A stretch of 56,043 bases of DNA from Dehalococcoidia bacterium (lineage in GTDB: Bacteria; Chloroflexota; Dehalococcoidia; Dehalococcoidales; BS750m-G39): the NCBI GenBank assembly GCA_030608005.1, contig JAUWIX010000004.1, positions 1 to 56,043 on the forward strand. Reading direction: 5' to 3'. Under the pieces are notes generated by a model that was not told the origin of the DNA, ran no database searches, and saw only the letters and a list, made by a program, of their open reading frames with translations. Of the stretch, positions 28,274 to 37,974 are shown piece after piece (position 1 is the stretch's first letter; every line of letters starts with the position of its first letter). Made by a program: the position numbers and the translations under genes.

Positions 28274-29390
28274 CCACCTTTACCCGGTACGCCTCTCTTG
28301 CTTCCCGAGACAGAATATAATTCATAGCTCCTACCTGCTTTACCAAACCCTTGAGCTCCATCATAGCTAAAGTGCTGCTGACCGTTGATATAGGCAGACC
28401 GCTATTGCGGCAGACCTCATCAATATGGGTGGGCTCAGCACCCAGTTGCCTTAGCAACAGGGATTCGGTATCGGAGGCTGGTATAACCTCTTTAATCTCC
28501 ATCTGGTGAGCTACAGCAGTCAAATTCAATTCCTCTAAAATATCGGTGTAGTCACGAATTAGCTTAGCCCCTTCCTGGATAAGGTGGTTAGTCCCTCTGC
28601 TGGCTGGTGATAGAATACTACCCGGGACAGCGAACACCTCTCTATTTTGCTCCAGTGCCAGATGAGCAGTAATCATAGCCCCGCTAGTCTCACCAGCCTC
28701 AACCACTAACACCCCGAGGCTTAGCCCGCTCATAATCCGATTACGTCGGGGAAAGTTATCAGCCTTAGGTCTGGTGCCTAGCGGATACTCGCTTATCACT
28801 GCCCCTTGCTGAATAATATTGCGAGCTAGAGAGGCATTCTCACCAGGGTAAACGATATCCAGCCCAGAGGCAAATACAGCAATCGTCCTACCCTCTGCCT
28901 CCAGGGCACTGCGGTGGGCTACAGAGTCAATTCCTTTAGCCAAGCCGCTTACAATGGTGATTTTGTTTCGAGCTAAATCAGCCACTATCTCCTCTGCTGC
29001 CTGTCTGCCATAAACGGTAGCCCGGCGGGTGCCTACCACTGCCAGACACCACTCATCCTCGGGGAGCAGGGAACCCCTGACATAAAGTATGGGGGGATAA
29101 TCATATATCTCCTTGAGCCGAGATGGATAATCCGGGTCATGCCAGATAAGCGCCTTTACCCCGTAGCGGTCTAACTTTTCCATCTCCGCTTCCAGGGAAA
29201 TCTTGGGTCGCCAGTAGGTGATGGCATTTATTGAGCCGCTATCCAGTCCCGAGCGCTTTAGGTCAGCGGGGGTAGCTTGCCATGCCTCCTCCAGGCTACC
29301 AAAATAGCTTTCAAGCTGTGAGAGTTTGACCCTCCCAATGCGAGGTATAATACTAAAGCCTACCCAGTATTTAATGTCTTTATCAGTCAT
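28269..29390 (-). CDS. dprA: DNA processing protein DprA
   Basis: YPSRLKEIYDYPPILYVRG, CLAVVGTRRATVYGRQAAEEIV, VSGLAKGIDSVAHRSALEAEGRTIAVFASGLDIVYPGENASLA, FPRRNRIMSGLS. Confidence 0.96.
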   Translation of the reverse strand: MTDKDIKYWVGFSIIPRIGRVKLSQLESYFGSLEEAWQATPADLKRSGLDSGSINAITYWRPKISLEAEMEKLDRYGVKALIWHDPDYPSRLKEIYDYPPILYVRGSLLPEDEWCLAVVGTRRATVYGRQAAEEIVADLARNKITIVSGLAKGIDSVAHRSALEAEGRTIAVFASGLDIVYPGENASLARNIIQQGAVISEYPLGTRPKADNFPRRNRIMSGLSLGVLVVEAGETSGAMITAHLALEQNREVFAVPGSILSPASRGTNHLIQEGAKLIRDYTDILEELNLTAVAHQMEIKEVIPASDTESLLLRQLGAEPTHIDEVCRNSGLPISTVSSTLAMMELKGLVKQVGAMNYILSREAREAYRVKVD

Positions 29391-29432
29391 TTCCTAAGCA
29401 TTCTAGCATAGAGGCGAACTACTGACAATCGG

Positions 29433-29815
29433 GATTGTTTATCCACCTCACCCCCTTAATCCCCCTCTCCATGATATGGATATGTATTCCTATCATGAGG
29501 GGGAGGACTGTTTTAAGAGGGGCTTCGCCCCTCTTCGACCCTTCTTTAAACCTTATCTCATACCAAGAGGAAGGTAATATCTTTGAAAGGCTGTAGCCCT
29601 TCTTAGTAAAACCCCCACTTTTATTTAGGGGAAATATGAATCTTTAAGGGAAGTATGAAGGGGCGTTAGCCCCTTCAAAAAATACAATTCCCCTTCCCCT
29701 TACTAAGGGGAAGGGGATAAAGGGGATAGGGTTTCCAATTATCAAAAGATAAAAAGTGGAGAGCCGGAAAGAGGCGAAGCCTCTCTTAGCCAGCTCATTA
29801 GGAGGACGGAGCTTC
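29433..29815. repeat. Composite palindromic intergenic element(s), copy 6 (long, multi-hairpin)
   Basis: Left end gattgtttatccacc; hairpins aagaggggcttcgcccctctt, aggggcgttagcccct, ttccccttccccttactaaggggaagggg, agaggcgaagcctct. Confidence 0.82.
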
Positions 29816-29842
29816 TTATCTCAGAATCTCAGAATAGGGTGG

Positions 29843-29928
29843 CGGAGAGGGGGGGATTCGAACCCACGGTAGCCAAAGGCTACACGCGCTCTCCAGGCGC
29901 GCCTGATAGTCCACTCCAGCACCTCTCC
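29843..29928 (-). tRNA. tRNA-Ser (anticodon GGA)
   Basis: Minus strand ggagaggtgctggagtggactatcaggcgcgcctGGAgagcgcg...ggttcgaatcccccctctccg, followed by genomically encoded CCA (29842-29840). Confidence 0.95.
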
Positions 29929-29940
29929 ACTCAGATGTTG

Positions 29941-30028
29941 CGGAGAGGGTGGGATTCGAACCCACGCTCCACTTTTAGCGGAGACCGCTTTTCGAGAGCG
30001 GCACCATAAACCACTCGGACACCTCTCC
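29941..30028 (-). tRNA. tRNA-Ser (anticodon CGA)
   Basis: Minus strand ggagaggtgtccgagtggtttatggtgccgctctCGAaaagcggt...gggttcgaatcccaccctctccg. Confidence 0.95.
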
Positions 30029-30059
30029 CTGGTTACACGGTAATTATACCATCTTTTGC

Positions 30060-31115
30060 TCAGGCTAGGGTATAGCTGAAATAAGCCCCAAGCAAGAATA
30101 GCGCTATCAGAGCCAGATTACACCAGCTTAGCCTGAGAAATCTTTTCGGTCTGAAGTGGAGCCCAGCTATAAATATCCCGGTCATCAATATGACCACCAG
30201 AGCAGTGGTGAGATGGCTCTCCGAGACCGAAGCCAGAATAGGACCCTGTAAATAAAGCAGGTCGTCTATGGGGATGACAGTCATATTAAATAGATTTGAG
30301 CCTATCATATTGGCAACAGCCATGTCCACTGCCCCCATCCTCATTGCGGCGAAGGAGACGGTGATTTCAGGCAGGGTAGTGGTGAAACCGAGGAGGAGGC
30401 TGCCGACAAAGCTTTGCCCCCACCCGGTAATGGCAGCTATCTCGTCTCCGATTATTGCCAGCCATGTTCCAGCGCCAATGATAAAGGCAGCCGCTATAGC
30501 GAAATAGAGGCATACCCTCCTCAGGGGTATCTCTCCATAATCTGGCTCGGCTCTCTGGTCACTTGCTTGGGGAGAAGGCTGCCGCTGTTCGGAGCGCAAG
30601 ATTTTCCACATAAAGACAAGATATAAAAGGATAATAATAGGGGTATACCACCCTATCCAGCCTATGCCCAAGGCTGAAAAGCGGCTGCTGATAAAGATAG
30701 AGACAGCAGCAACCACGACTAGAACCATGCTGAGCCACCCTGTCAATCGGTGAGTTGGGCTAACTGCACTCAACAGGGAGCCATTGTGGTAGGCAATATC
30801 AAGCAGTGCCAGGTTCAAAAGATTAAAGCTGTTGGCACCAAAGAGGTTGCCGATGGTTAAATCAGGAGCACCGACTAAGGTAACAGCACTTATCCCGGTG
30901 AAGAGCTCAGGCAGGGAGGTAACCAAGGCGAGGAGAACAACCCCTATCCACACTCCACCGAGCCCGCTCTTGCGGGCAATAATGTCTCCATACCTTGCTA
31001 TCGCCCGCCCCGAGAAGAAGATGATTAAGATGCATAAAATAAACTTTACCCATACCCAGACCAAGGTGTGCCCCCTTGCCAAAGCCACTTTATTGGCATC
31101 GCAGGGAAATGTCAA
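30060..31115 (-). CDS. Sodium/calcium exchanger (CaCA) family membrane protein
   Basis: Two inverted repeats: LVTSLPELFTGISAV...GNLFGANSFNLLNLALLD and FTTTLPEITVSFAAM...ANMIGSNLFNMTVIPIDD. Confidence 0.92.
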   Translation of the reverse strand: MTFPCDANKVALARGHTLVWVWVKFILCILIIFFSGRAIARYGDIIARKSGLGGVWIGVVLLALVTSLPELFTGISAVTLVGAPDLTIGNLFGANSFNLLNLALLDIAYHNGSLLSAVSPTHRLTGWLSMVLVVVAAVSIFISSRFSALGIGWIGWYTPIIILLYLVFMWKILRSEQRQPSPQASDQRAEPDYGEIPLRRVCLYFAIAAAFIIGAGTWLAIIGDEIAAITGWGQSFVGSLLLGFTTTLPEITVSFAAMRMGAVDMAVANMIGSNLFNMTVIPIDDLLYLQGPILASVSESHLTTALVVILMTGIFIAGLHFRPKRFLRLSWCNLALIALFLLGAYFSYTLA

Positions 31116-31239
31116 TATTGGCTTCTTTCACCACGGACGAACTTTTGTTATAATGACATAGTTTTTGTCTCTACCTGCTTTTTGTGATATAAGAGAGACT
31201 TTGGGCTGACCCTCACCATGATACGGAGGAGGTATTTGA

Positions 31240-33981
31240 TTGCTGAACGGGACTAGATGGTATCAGCTATCAGCAGAACAGACTTTTGAAGCCTTAGAAG
31301 CTAGTAATGTTGGGCTCACCTCCAGCGAGGCAAAAGCCAGGCTGGCAAAATATGGTTACAACGAACTGAGGTTCAAGAAGAGGGGAGCTCTCGTCCGCTT
31401 CCTACTTCAGTTTCATAGCCCCTTAATATATGTCCTGCTTGCTGCTTCCCTTGTTTGCACTATTCTAACTATTATTAAACCTGAGACGGATATGTGGCCA
31501 GATGTGGCAGTTATTCTGGGATGTGTCTTCCTCAATGTGATAATAGGTTTCATTCAGGAGGGGAAGGGTGAAGCTGCTCTGGAAGCGCTGAAGAAGATGA
31601 TGGTGCCGGAGTGCACTGTGCTCCGGGATGGAGAGAAGAAGGTCATACCGACACGGGAATTGGTCCCCGGCGATGTGGTTATACTGGAGGGTGGTGATAA
31701 GGTGCCAGCAGATTTGCGCTTATTCTTTACCAAAAATGTGAGCGCAGATGAGGCAGCCCTTACCGGAGAATCGGTACCGGTGACCAAGAACAGTGACCCT
31801 ATTTCGAGGCCAAATCTATCACCTGGCGACCAGCGCTGTATTTCCTTCGGTGGTACCTTCATTACCGCTGGCTCGGCACAGGGGATTGTAGTAGGCACTG
31901 GAGAGCAAACAGAGTTCGGCAAAATCGCCGAACTCATGAAAGAGACCCGTAAAATCATCACCCCCCTAATGAGGAAGATAGCCGACTTCACTAGATTTTT
32001 GATTATTGCCATCCTTGCCCTTGCCGCGGTTAATTTTATACTAGCATTAGTATTTAAATATGACCTCGTGTATGCCTTCCTTGCCTCAGTAGCCCTTGCT
32101 GTTGCCGCAATACCTGAGATGCTACCCGCCATAGTAGCTGCGATTTTAGCCCTGGCTGCAGTGGCTATGTCAAAGAGAAACGCACTGATAAGGAAATTAC
32201 CGGCGGCGGAAACACTGGGCTGTGCTACAGTTATATGCTCAGATAAGACAGGCACCCTCACCAAAAATCAAATGACCGTAGTGTATATCCACTCTGGAGG
32301 GAAAGACTATAAAGTGGGCGGTGTCGGCTATGACCCCAGAGGAGAGTTTATTCTGGGGAACAAAGGAATCAACCCAGAGAACCAGGAGTTAGTTGAAACC
32401 TTAAGAGCAGGTTACCTCTGTAATAATGCAACTCTAGCCGAGGGTGAAGAGGGATATAATATTGTAGGCGACCCTACCGAAGGGGCTTTGGTGGTCTCAG
32501 CAGCTAAAGCTGCCATTACCCAAAAGCTTCCCCGATTGGATGAGATACCCTTCGAGCCTGCGCAACAATATATGGCTACCCTGCATCAGGGCAAGGTGGA
32601 AAATGTTATCTATGTGAAGGGCTCACCGGAGAGGGTGTTACGGATGTGCCAGAGCCAGTTAATTGATGGAAGTGTTGAGTCTTTAAGAAGTGATGAGATA
32701 TTGGCAAGGGTAGACGAGATGGCAAGAGACGCCTTACGAGTGCTCGGTATGGCTTATAAGTATGTGGACAGGGAGAAAACATCACTCATTGCTAAAGATT
32801 TGGGTGGGCTAGTTTTCCTCGGGCTCCAGGGGATGATAGACCCACCTCGGGAAGAGGCGATTGAGGCAGTCAAGGATTGTAAGACGGCAGGGATAAGGAC
32901 AGTAATGATAACCGGTGACCATGCTCAGACGGCAAAAGCTATTGCCCAGCAGCTAGGCATTGGCGGAAGCAGTGATAAGGTATTGACCGGGGAAGAGCTG
33001 TCAAGAATGAGCGACGATGAGCTATATGAAGTTGTGGACGAGGTCTCGGTTTATGCCAGGGTTGCTCCGGAGCACAAGTTGAGAATAACAAAGCAGTTGC
33101 AGAGAAGGGGACACATCGCTGCCGTCACTGGCGATGGGGTAAACGATGCTCCAGCGCTGAAGGCAGCCGATATCGGCGTTGCCATGGGGATAACGGGAAC
33201 CGAGGTGAGCAAGGAAGCCGCTGATATGGTTTTGACTGATGATAACTTCGCCAGCATAGTGGGGGCAGTGGAGGAAGGCAGACACGCCTGGAAGAACCTG
33301 GAAAAGGCAATCCTGTATACCCTTCCCACCAATGGGGGGCAGGCGCTACTGGTAATGGGAGCAGTATTACTGGCACCATTTATACCTCTCTTTGCCCTGC
33401 GCCTTCCCTTGGAGCCAATACACATCCTGTGGGTGAATCTGGCTGACTCTATATTTCTCACCTTGCCCCTGATGATGGAGCCCAAGGAAAAGGGATTACT
33501 GGAAGGCTCCCCGCGTAACCCTAAGGAAAAAATAGCCAATCGCCTATTTTTTGAGAGAGTCGGGTTGGTGTCGGTGGTAATGGCAGCTTCGGGCTTTATC
33601 GTATATTGGATATACGGGCATCTAGCCTTTGAAACGCATACCTCTAATATGGACTTAGTATTAACGCAGGCGCAAACAGCAGCCTTCATGGCGGTCAAGC
33701 TGTTACATATAGGCTTCATCTTTACCGCCAGGTCAGTAATGAAATCGGCATTTACCTTTAACCCCTTCTCCAATAAATGGGTGCTGATGGGTATTGCGGT
33801 AACCATAATTACCCAGCTTATGATAACCTATATCCCCGTTGTTAATGTTATATTTAGAACAGCACCCTTCCCTGCCGAGTGGTGGCCACTCATAATTTTA
33901 GCTCTATTCCCTGGATTCCTTGTAGTTGAGCTGGAGAAGTTCTTGCGAAGGCGATTTGGGAAAAGGAAGTCGTTGATATAG
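31240..33981 (+). CDS. P-type cation-transporting ATPase (P2-like), ion unassigned
   Basis: CSDKTGTLTKNQMTV, VTGDGVNDAPALKAADIGVAMG, LTGESVPV; GGAGGAGG upstream of TTG start. Confidence 0.95.
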   Translation: MLNGTRWYQLSAEQTFEALEASNVGLTSSEAKARLAKYGYNELRFKKRGALVRFLLQFHSPLIYVLLAASLVCTILTIIKPETDMWPDVAVILGCVFLNVIIGFIQEGKGEAALEALKKMMVPECTVLRDGEKKVIPTRELVPGDVVILEGGDKVPADLRLFFTKNVSADEAALTGESVPVTKNSDPISRPNLSPGDQRCISFGGTFITAGSAQGIVVGTGEQTEFGKIAELMKETRKIITPLMRKIADFTRFLIIAILALAAVNFILALVFKYDLVYAFLASVALAVAAIPEMLPAIVAAILALAAVAMSKRNALIRKLPAAETLGCATVICSDKTGTLTKNQMTVVYIHSGGKDYKVGGVGYDPRGEFILGNKGINPENQELVETLRAGYLCNNATLAEGEEGYNIVGDPTEGALVVSAAKAAITQKLPRLDEIPFEPAQQYMATLHQGKVENVIYVKGSPERVLRMCQSQLIDGSVESLRSDEILARVDEMARDALRVLGMAYKYVDREKTSLIAKDLGGLVFLGLQGMIDPPREEAIEAVKDCKTAGIRTVMITGDHAQTAKAIAQQLGIGGSSDKVLTGEELSRMSDDELYEVVDEVSVYARVAPEHKLRITKQLQRRGHIAAVTGDGVNDAPALKAADIGVAMGITGTEVSKEAADMVLTDDNFASIVGAVEEGRHAWKNLEKAILYTLPTNGGQALLVMGAVLLAPFIPLFALRLPLEPIHILWVNLADSIFLTLPLMMEPKEKGLLEGSPRNPKEKIANRLFFERVGLVSVVMAASGFIVYWIYGHLAFETHTSNMDLVLTQAQTAAFMAVKLLHIGFIFTARSVMKSAFTFNPFSNKWVLMGIAVTIITQLMITYIPVVNVIFRTAPFPAEWWPLIILALFPGFLVVELEKFLRRRFGKRKSLI

Positions 33982-34039
33982 ATATAACAGCCTATCCATT
34001 TGTTGCCAAATAATTTGCCATAGGGTATTATAGGTATTG

Positions 34040-34112
34040 GCCCCTGTAGCTCAGGTGGATAGAGCACCAGCCTCCGGAGCTGGGTGCGAGCGTTCAAGTC
34101 GCTCCAGGGGCG
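34040..34112 (+). tRNA. tRNA-Arg (anticodon CCG)
   Basis: gcccctgtagctcaggtggatagagcaccagcctCCGgagctgggtgcgagcgttcaagtcgctccaggggcg; 73 nt cloverleaf. Confidence 0.95.
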
Positions 34113-34137
34113 CTTTTGTGATAGCTAGGAGACCGAG

Positions 34138-34707
34138 TTGAGAGATACTAACCGACTTATTGAGATTAGATGGCATGGTCGTGGTGGGCAGGGTGCAGTT
34201 ACCTCCGCAGAACTGGTGGCGCAGGCAGCAATAAGCGAAGGTAAGTATGCTCATGCCTTCCCCAGCTTTGGTCCTGAGAGGAGAGGGGCACCAGTATTGG
34301 CTTTTGTCAGAATAAGTAGCCAGCAACCTATCAGGATAAGGGCTGAGATAGCCCAACCTGATATAGTGGTAGTGCTTGACCCTAGACTGCTTCGCATTGT
34401 GAATGTTGCCTCAGGACTTAAGGAAAACGGACTGCTGGTAATTAATACCAGAAGGTCGTTTCAGGACATTGAAGCTGAGCTTAAAGCTAAATGTAAACTA
34501 GCTAGAGTTAATGCCACAAGTATCGCTAGGGAGATTTTAGGGCTTCCTATTACTAATACTACCATGATTGGAGCTCTAGTTAGAGCCACCGGGGTAGTCG
34601 AACTGGAATCCTTGCTTGAACCCTTGAGACACCGCTTTGGTCGCCTGGCGGAAAGAAATATCAAGGCTATGCAAAAGGCATATGAGGAAACCTTAGTGAA
34701 GGAGTAA
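34138..34707 (+). CDS. porG: 2-oxoacid:ferredoxin oxidoreductase gamma subunit
   Basis: IRWHGRGGQGAVTSAELVAQAAISEGKYAHAFPSFGPERRGAPVLAFVRIS. Confidence 0.93.
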   Translation: MRDTNRLIEIRWHGRGGQGAVTSAELVAQAAISEGKYAHAFPSFGPERRGAPVLAFVRISSQQPIRIRAEIAQPDIVVVLDPRLLRIVNVASGLKENGLLVINTRRSFQDIEAELKAKCKLARVNATSIAREILGLPITNTTMIGALVRATGVVELESLLEPLRHRFGRLAERNIKAMQKAYEETLVKE

Positions 34708-34750
34708 AAAGTCGTTTATCAAGGGTAGATTGAAGGGGCTAATACAGGGT

Positions 34751-34777
34751 CCCCACAAAAACCTTGTTTTTGTGGGG
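34751..34777. terminator. Perfect 12-bp hairpin downstream of porG
   Basis: CCCCACAAAAAC-CTT-GTTTTTGTGGGG. Confidence 0.6.
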
Positions 34778-34794
34778 TGAAAATCCCCTTCAAA

Positions 34795-34975
34795 AGTAAT
34801 CCCTCCCTCTCCTTACTCTGGAGTAATAATTAAGGGGAGTTTTAGAGGGACTACGCCCCTCTAAAGAAATTACCTTCCCCTTATCAAGGGGAAGGGGGAT
34901 AAAGAAGGGGAAGGGGGATAAAGGGGGATAGGGTTACCAAATAAAAAACCTAAAAGGGGGTGAGGTTGACCCCCA
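34795..34975. repeat. Composite palindromic intergenic element, copy 7, between porG and porD
   Basis: tagagggactacgcccctcta, cttccccttatcaaggggaagggggataaagaaggggaagggggataaagggggatagggttaccaaat. Confidence 0.78.
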
Positions 34976-34989
34976 AAGGAGTAAGCCAA

Positions 34990-35283
34990 TTGACTAAGCC
35001 GGAGGGTATGCTGACCTGGAGAGACCTGGAAATCGGCTCAATAGTAGTCGAGCCAGGGAATGCCAGCCAGTACCAGACTGGCGATTGGAGGTCAGAAAGA
35101 CCAATCTTTGACACCAATAAATGTATAAAGTGTGGCATTTGCTATATTTTCTGCCCCGAGGGATGCGTTGAACAAAATGCTGAGGGGTATTTTGAAGCCG
35201 ATTTATTCTACTGCAAGGGGTGTGGCATTTGCGCCCGCGAGTGCTGGACCAAAGCCATTACCATGGTGCCAGAGGAGGAGTGA
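34990..35283 (+). CDS. porD: 2-oxoacid:ferredoxin oxidoreductase delta subunit (2x[4Fe-4S])
   Basis: CIKCGICYIFCPEGCV and CKGCGICARECWTKAI. TTG at 34990 has AAAGGAG 8 nt upstream; the ORF track starts at 34960. Confidence 0.92.
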   Translation: MTKPEGMLTWRDLEIGSIVVEPGNASQYQTGDWRSERPIFDTNKCIKCGICYIFCPEGCVEQNAEGYFEADLFYCKGCGICARECWTKAITMVPEEE

Positions 35284-36458
35284 TGGCAAAAAGGATAGGC
35301 ATTGAGGTTTCGCTGGCAATCGCTGAGGCAGCTAAACTAGCCGATGTTGATGTTGTGGCTGCCTATCCCATTACTCCACAGACTCACATTGTGGAACACC
35401 TGGCTGAGCTGGTAGCCAATGGCGAGTTGGATGCAGCCTATATTCCAGTCGAATCCGAGCACTCAGCCATGAGCGCCTGCCTGGGAGCATCAGCCGCCGG
35501 GGCTCGAACCTTTACCGCTACCGCCGGTCAGGGGCTTGAGCTGATGCATGAGGTGCTGTATGTTGCCTCATCAATGCAGTTACCAGTAGTTATGGCGGTG
35601 GCTAACCGAGCATTATCAGCGCCACTAAGCGTCTGGGGTGACCACTCTGATGTTATGGCTGTCCGTGATACCGGCTGGATTCAGCTCTTTGTGGAAAATG
35701 GGCAGGAGGCGGTGGATAATGTCCTGTGTGCCTTCCGCATTGGCGAAGACCCCAGGGTCTTGCTTCCAGTGATGATTCACCTGGATGGATTCCACTTGAC
35801 CCACATGATTGAACCACTGCTTTTCCCAGAGCAGAGCCAGGTTGATAAATTTATCCCTCCATATCAGCACCCCATGCCCCTACACCCGGATAGACCAGTA
35901 ACTATGGGGGCTTTCGCACCACCTATCATATACTTTGAGACAAAGAAGGCGCAGGAAGTAAATTTAGAAGCAGCCAAAGAGGTAATCCTCCAGTGCTGGG
36001 ATAACTTTGGCAAAACCTTCCAGCGATATTACTCTCCAGTAGAATGCTACCGCAGTGAAGATGCCAGGGTGCTGCTATTGACCATGGGCAGCTTTAGTGA
36101 GACGGCAATGACGGCTATAGACAAGATGAGGGGAGAGGGCAGAGAGGTGGGATTGCTCAGACTCCGCTTATGGCGTCCCTTCCCCTTTGACGAAATTCGC
36201 CAGGCGGTCGGAAATGCCGAGGTTCTCATCGTTCTGGATAGGGCGCTCTCCTTTGGTGGTCCCGGAGGCCCAGTTTGCTCTGAGGTCAGGTCAGCCTTAT
36301 ATAGTGAGGACAAGAGGCCAAAGGTCATAGGCTTCGTCGGGGGATTGGGGGGCAGGGATATTACCCCGGCGGGGTTTGAGGAAATAGTCGATAGAGGCAT
36401 AGAAATCTCACAAAAGGGAAGTGACCAGGAATTTGAAATATTCGGAGTGAGAGAGTAA
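35283..36458 (+). CDS. porA: 2-oxoacid:ferredoxin oxidoreductase alpha subunit
   Basis: VVAAYPITPQTHIVEHLAELV, FTATAGQGLELMHEVLYVASSMQLPVVMAVANRALSAPLSVWGDHSD. ATG 35283 overlaps porD stop. Confidence 0.95.
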   Translation: MAKRIGIEVSLAIAEAAKLADVDVVAAYPITPQTHIVEHLAELVANGELDAAYIPVESEHSAMSACLGASAAGARTFTATAGQGLELMHEVLYVASSMQLPVVMAVANRALSAPLSVWGDHSDVMAVRDTGWIQLFVENGQEAVDNVLCAFRIGEDPRVLLPVMIHLDGFHLTHMIEPLLFPEQSQVDKFIPPYQHPMPLHPDRPVTMGAFAPPIIYFETKKAQEVNLEAAKEVILQCWDNFGKTFQRYYSPVECYRSEDARVLLLTMGSFSETAMTAIDKMRGEGREVGLLRLRLWRPFPFDEIRQAVGNAEVLIVLDRALSFGGPGGPVCSEVRSALYSEDKRPKVIGFVGGLGGRDITPAGFEEIVDRGIEISQKGSDQEFEIFGVRE

Positions 36459-36584
36459 AATAATCAACTTAACATAACTCGAGAAACAATTTTCCTATCT
36501 GGCTAAATAGGAATTGTCTCCCCCAAAAAAAATAATTGGAATTTTTATAGCTAATAAAATAGGATTTGTTTCTTAAAACAAAAA

Positions 36585-37505
36585 ATGGAAAAGTATGCTG
36601 TCTTCGTCCCCAAATTAGTAACCAAAAGGGAAAACTTTGCCCCTGGGCACCGGGCTTGTATCGGCTGTGGTGAGGCTCTGGCAGTGAGGCTTGCCTGCAA
36701 GCCACTGGGGCAGAGGGTGATAATAGTTACCGCCACCGGGTGTATAGAGATAATCTCGTCACAGCTCCCCTATACCTCCTGGCGCGTTCCCTGGATTCAT
36801 ACCCTATTTGAGAATACGGCAGCCGTGGCTTCTGGCATAGAATCGGGGCTGAAGATACTGATGAAGAAGGGCAGAATTGCTCAGCAGGAAATTAAAGTAG
36901 TAGCCATGGCTGGAGATGGTGCCACCAGCGATATTGGGCTCCAGGCGCTATCTGGAGCCATGGAGAGGGGGCATGACTTCCTCTATATCTGCTTTGACAA
37001 TGAAGCCTATATGAATACCGGGGTTCAAAGGTCTTCGGCTACCCCCTTTGGTGCTTCTACTACCACCTCCCCTGCCGGCAGGGTGAGCATCGGGCAGGTT
37101 ACCTGGAAGAAGGATATGCCAGCCATTGCTGCTGCCCATGACATCCCCTATGTAGCTACTGCCTGCCCCAGCTACCCCTTTGACCTGATGGATAAGGTGG
37201 CAAAGGGGGCAGCGACCCCAGGTCCAGCTTATGTCCACATCCTATCTCCTTGCCCTACCGGGTGGAGATTTGCTCCCGATTTAACCGTCAGACTCGGTCG
37301 TCTGGCAGTAGAGACAGGGATATTCCCCCTGTATGAAGTGGAGAATGGTACCTATAGACTAAATTTCGATTTCCCCAAACTTAGACCGGTTACGGACTAC
37401 ATGAAGCTGCAAGGGAGGTTCAGGCACCTGTCTGAGGATGTAATAAATAAGATTCAGCAGAGGGTAAATAGGGAATATGCTAAGCTTCGGGAGAAAGTAA
37501 AGTGA
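36585..37505 (+). CDS. porB: 2-oxoacid:ferredoxin oxidoreductase beta subunit (TPP-binding)
   Basis: GHRACIGCGEALAVRLA, TATGCIEIISS, AMAGDGATSDIGLQALSGAMERGHDFLYICFDNEAYMNTGVQRSSATP. Confidence 0.95.
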   Translation: MEKYAVFVPKLVTKRENFAPGHRACIGCGEALAVRLACKPLGQRVIIVTATGCIEIISSQLPYTSWRVPWIHTLFENTAAVASGIESGLKILMKKGRIAQQEIKVVAMAGDGATSDIGLQALSGAMERGHDFLYICFDNEAYMNTGVQRSSATPFGASTTTSPAGRVSIGQVTWKKDMPAIAAAHDIPYVATACPSYPFDLMDKVAKGAATPGPAYVHILSPCPTGWRFAPDLTVRLGRLAVETGIFPLYEVENGTYRLNFDFPKLRPVTDYMKLQGRFRHLSEDVINKIQQRVNREYAKLREKVK

Positions 37506-37972
37506 GCACAGAAGTCGAACAAATGGAAGAGAGGGTAGAGTCAATATTGGATAATTACCAGCGTGAGAAGGGAATGCTGGTATCCATGTTGCAGGATATC
37601 CAAGCGGAATACAATTATCTACCCGGAGAAGCCTTAGTACAGGTTAGCCGAGGTTTAGATGTTGCCCTAAGTCAGGTCTATAGTGTAGCCACCTTTTTTA
37701 AGGCTTTCAGTTTAAAACTGAGGGGACGTCACCTAATCAATGTCTGCCTCGGCACTGCCTGCCATGTTAGGGGTGCAGTTAGAATCCTGGAGGAGATGGA
37801 GCGGAAGCTTGGCATCAAACCGGGAGAAACAACCGAAGACCTTAAATATACCCTGGAGACAGTTAACTGCGTTGGAGCCTGTGCTCTAGGCCCTATAGTA
37901 ATAATTGATGGTAAATATTCAGGGCAGATGAAGAGCAACAAGGTAAAACCTTTATTGGAAAGCTACGAGTAA
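37502..37972 (+). CDS. NuoE/HoxE-like [2Fe-2S] subunit
   Basis: [34 protein letters not shown]...[21 protein letters not shown]. Confidence 0.93.
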   Translation: MSTEVEQMEERVESILDNYQREKGMLVSMLQDIQAEYNYLPGEALVQVSRGLDVALSQVYSVATFFKAFSLKLRGRHLINVCLGTACHVRGAVRILEEMERKLGIKPGETTEDLKYTLETVNCVGACALGPIVIIDGKYSGQMKSNKVKPLLESYE

Positions 37973-37974
37973 TT

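Noticed and set aside
29843-30028. Tandem tRNA-Ser pair as an integration site of a genomic island
   Set aside because: No integrase, no duplicated tRNA 3' end and no foreign-looking cargo adjacent.
31554-32264. 236-aa antisense ORF within the P-type ATPase (and similar long antisense ORFs at 33051, 6453, 13148, 41636)
   Set aside because: Low-complexity Ser/Ala/Pro-rich translations opposite well-supported genes; typical shadow ORFs.
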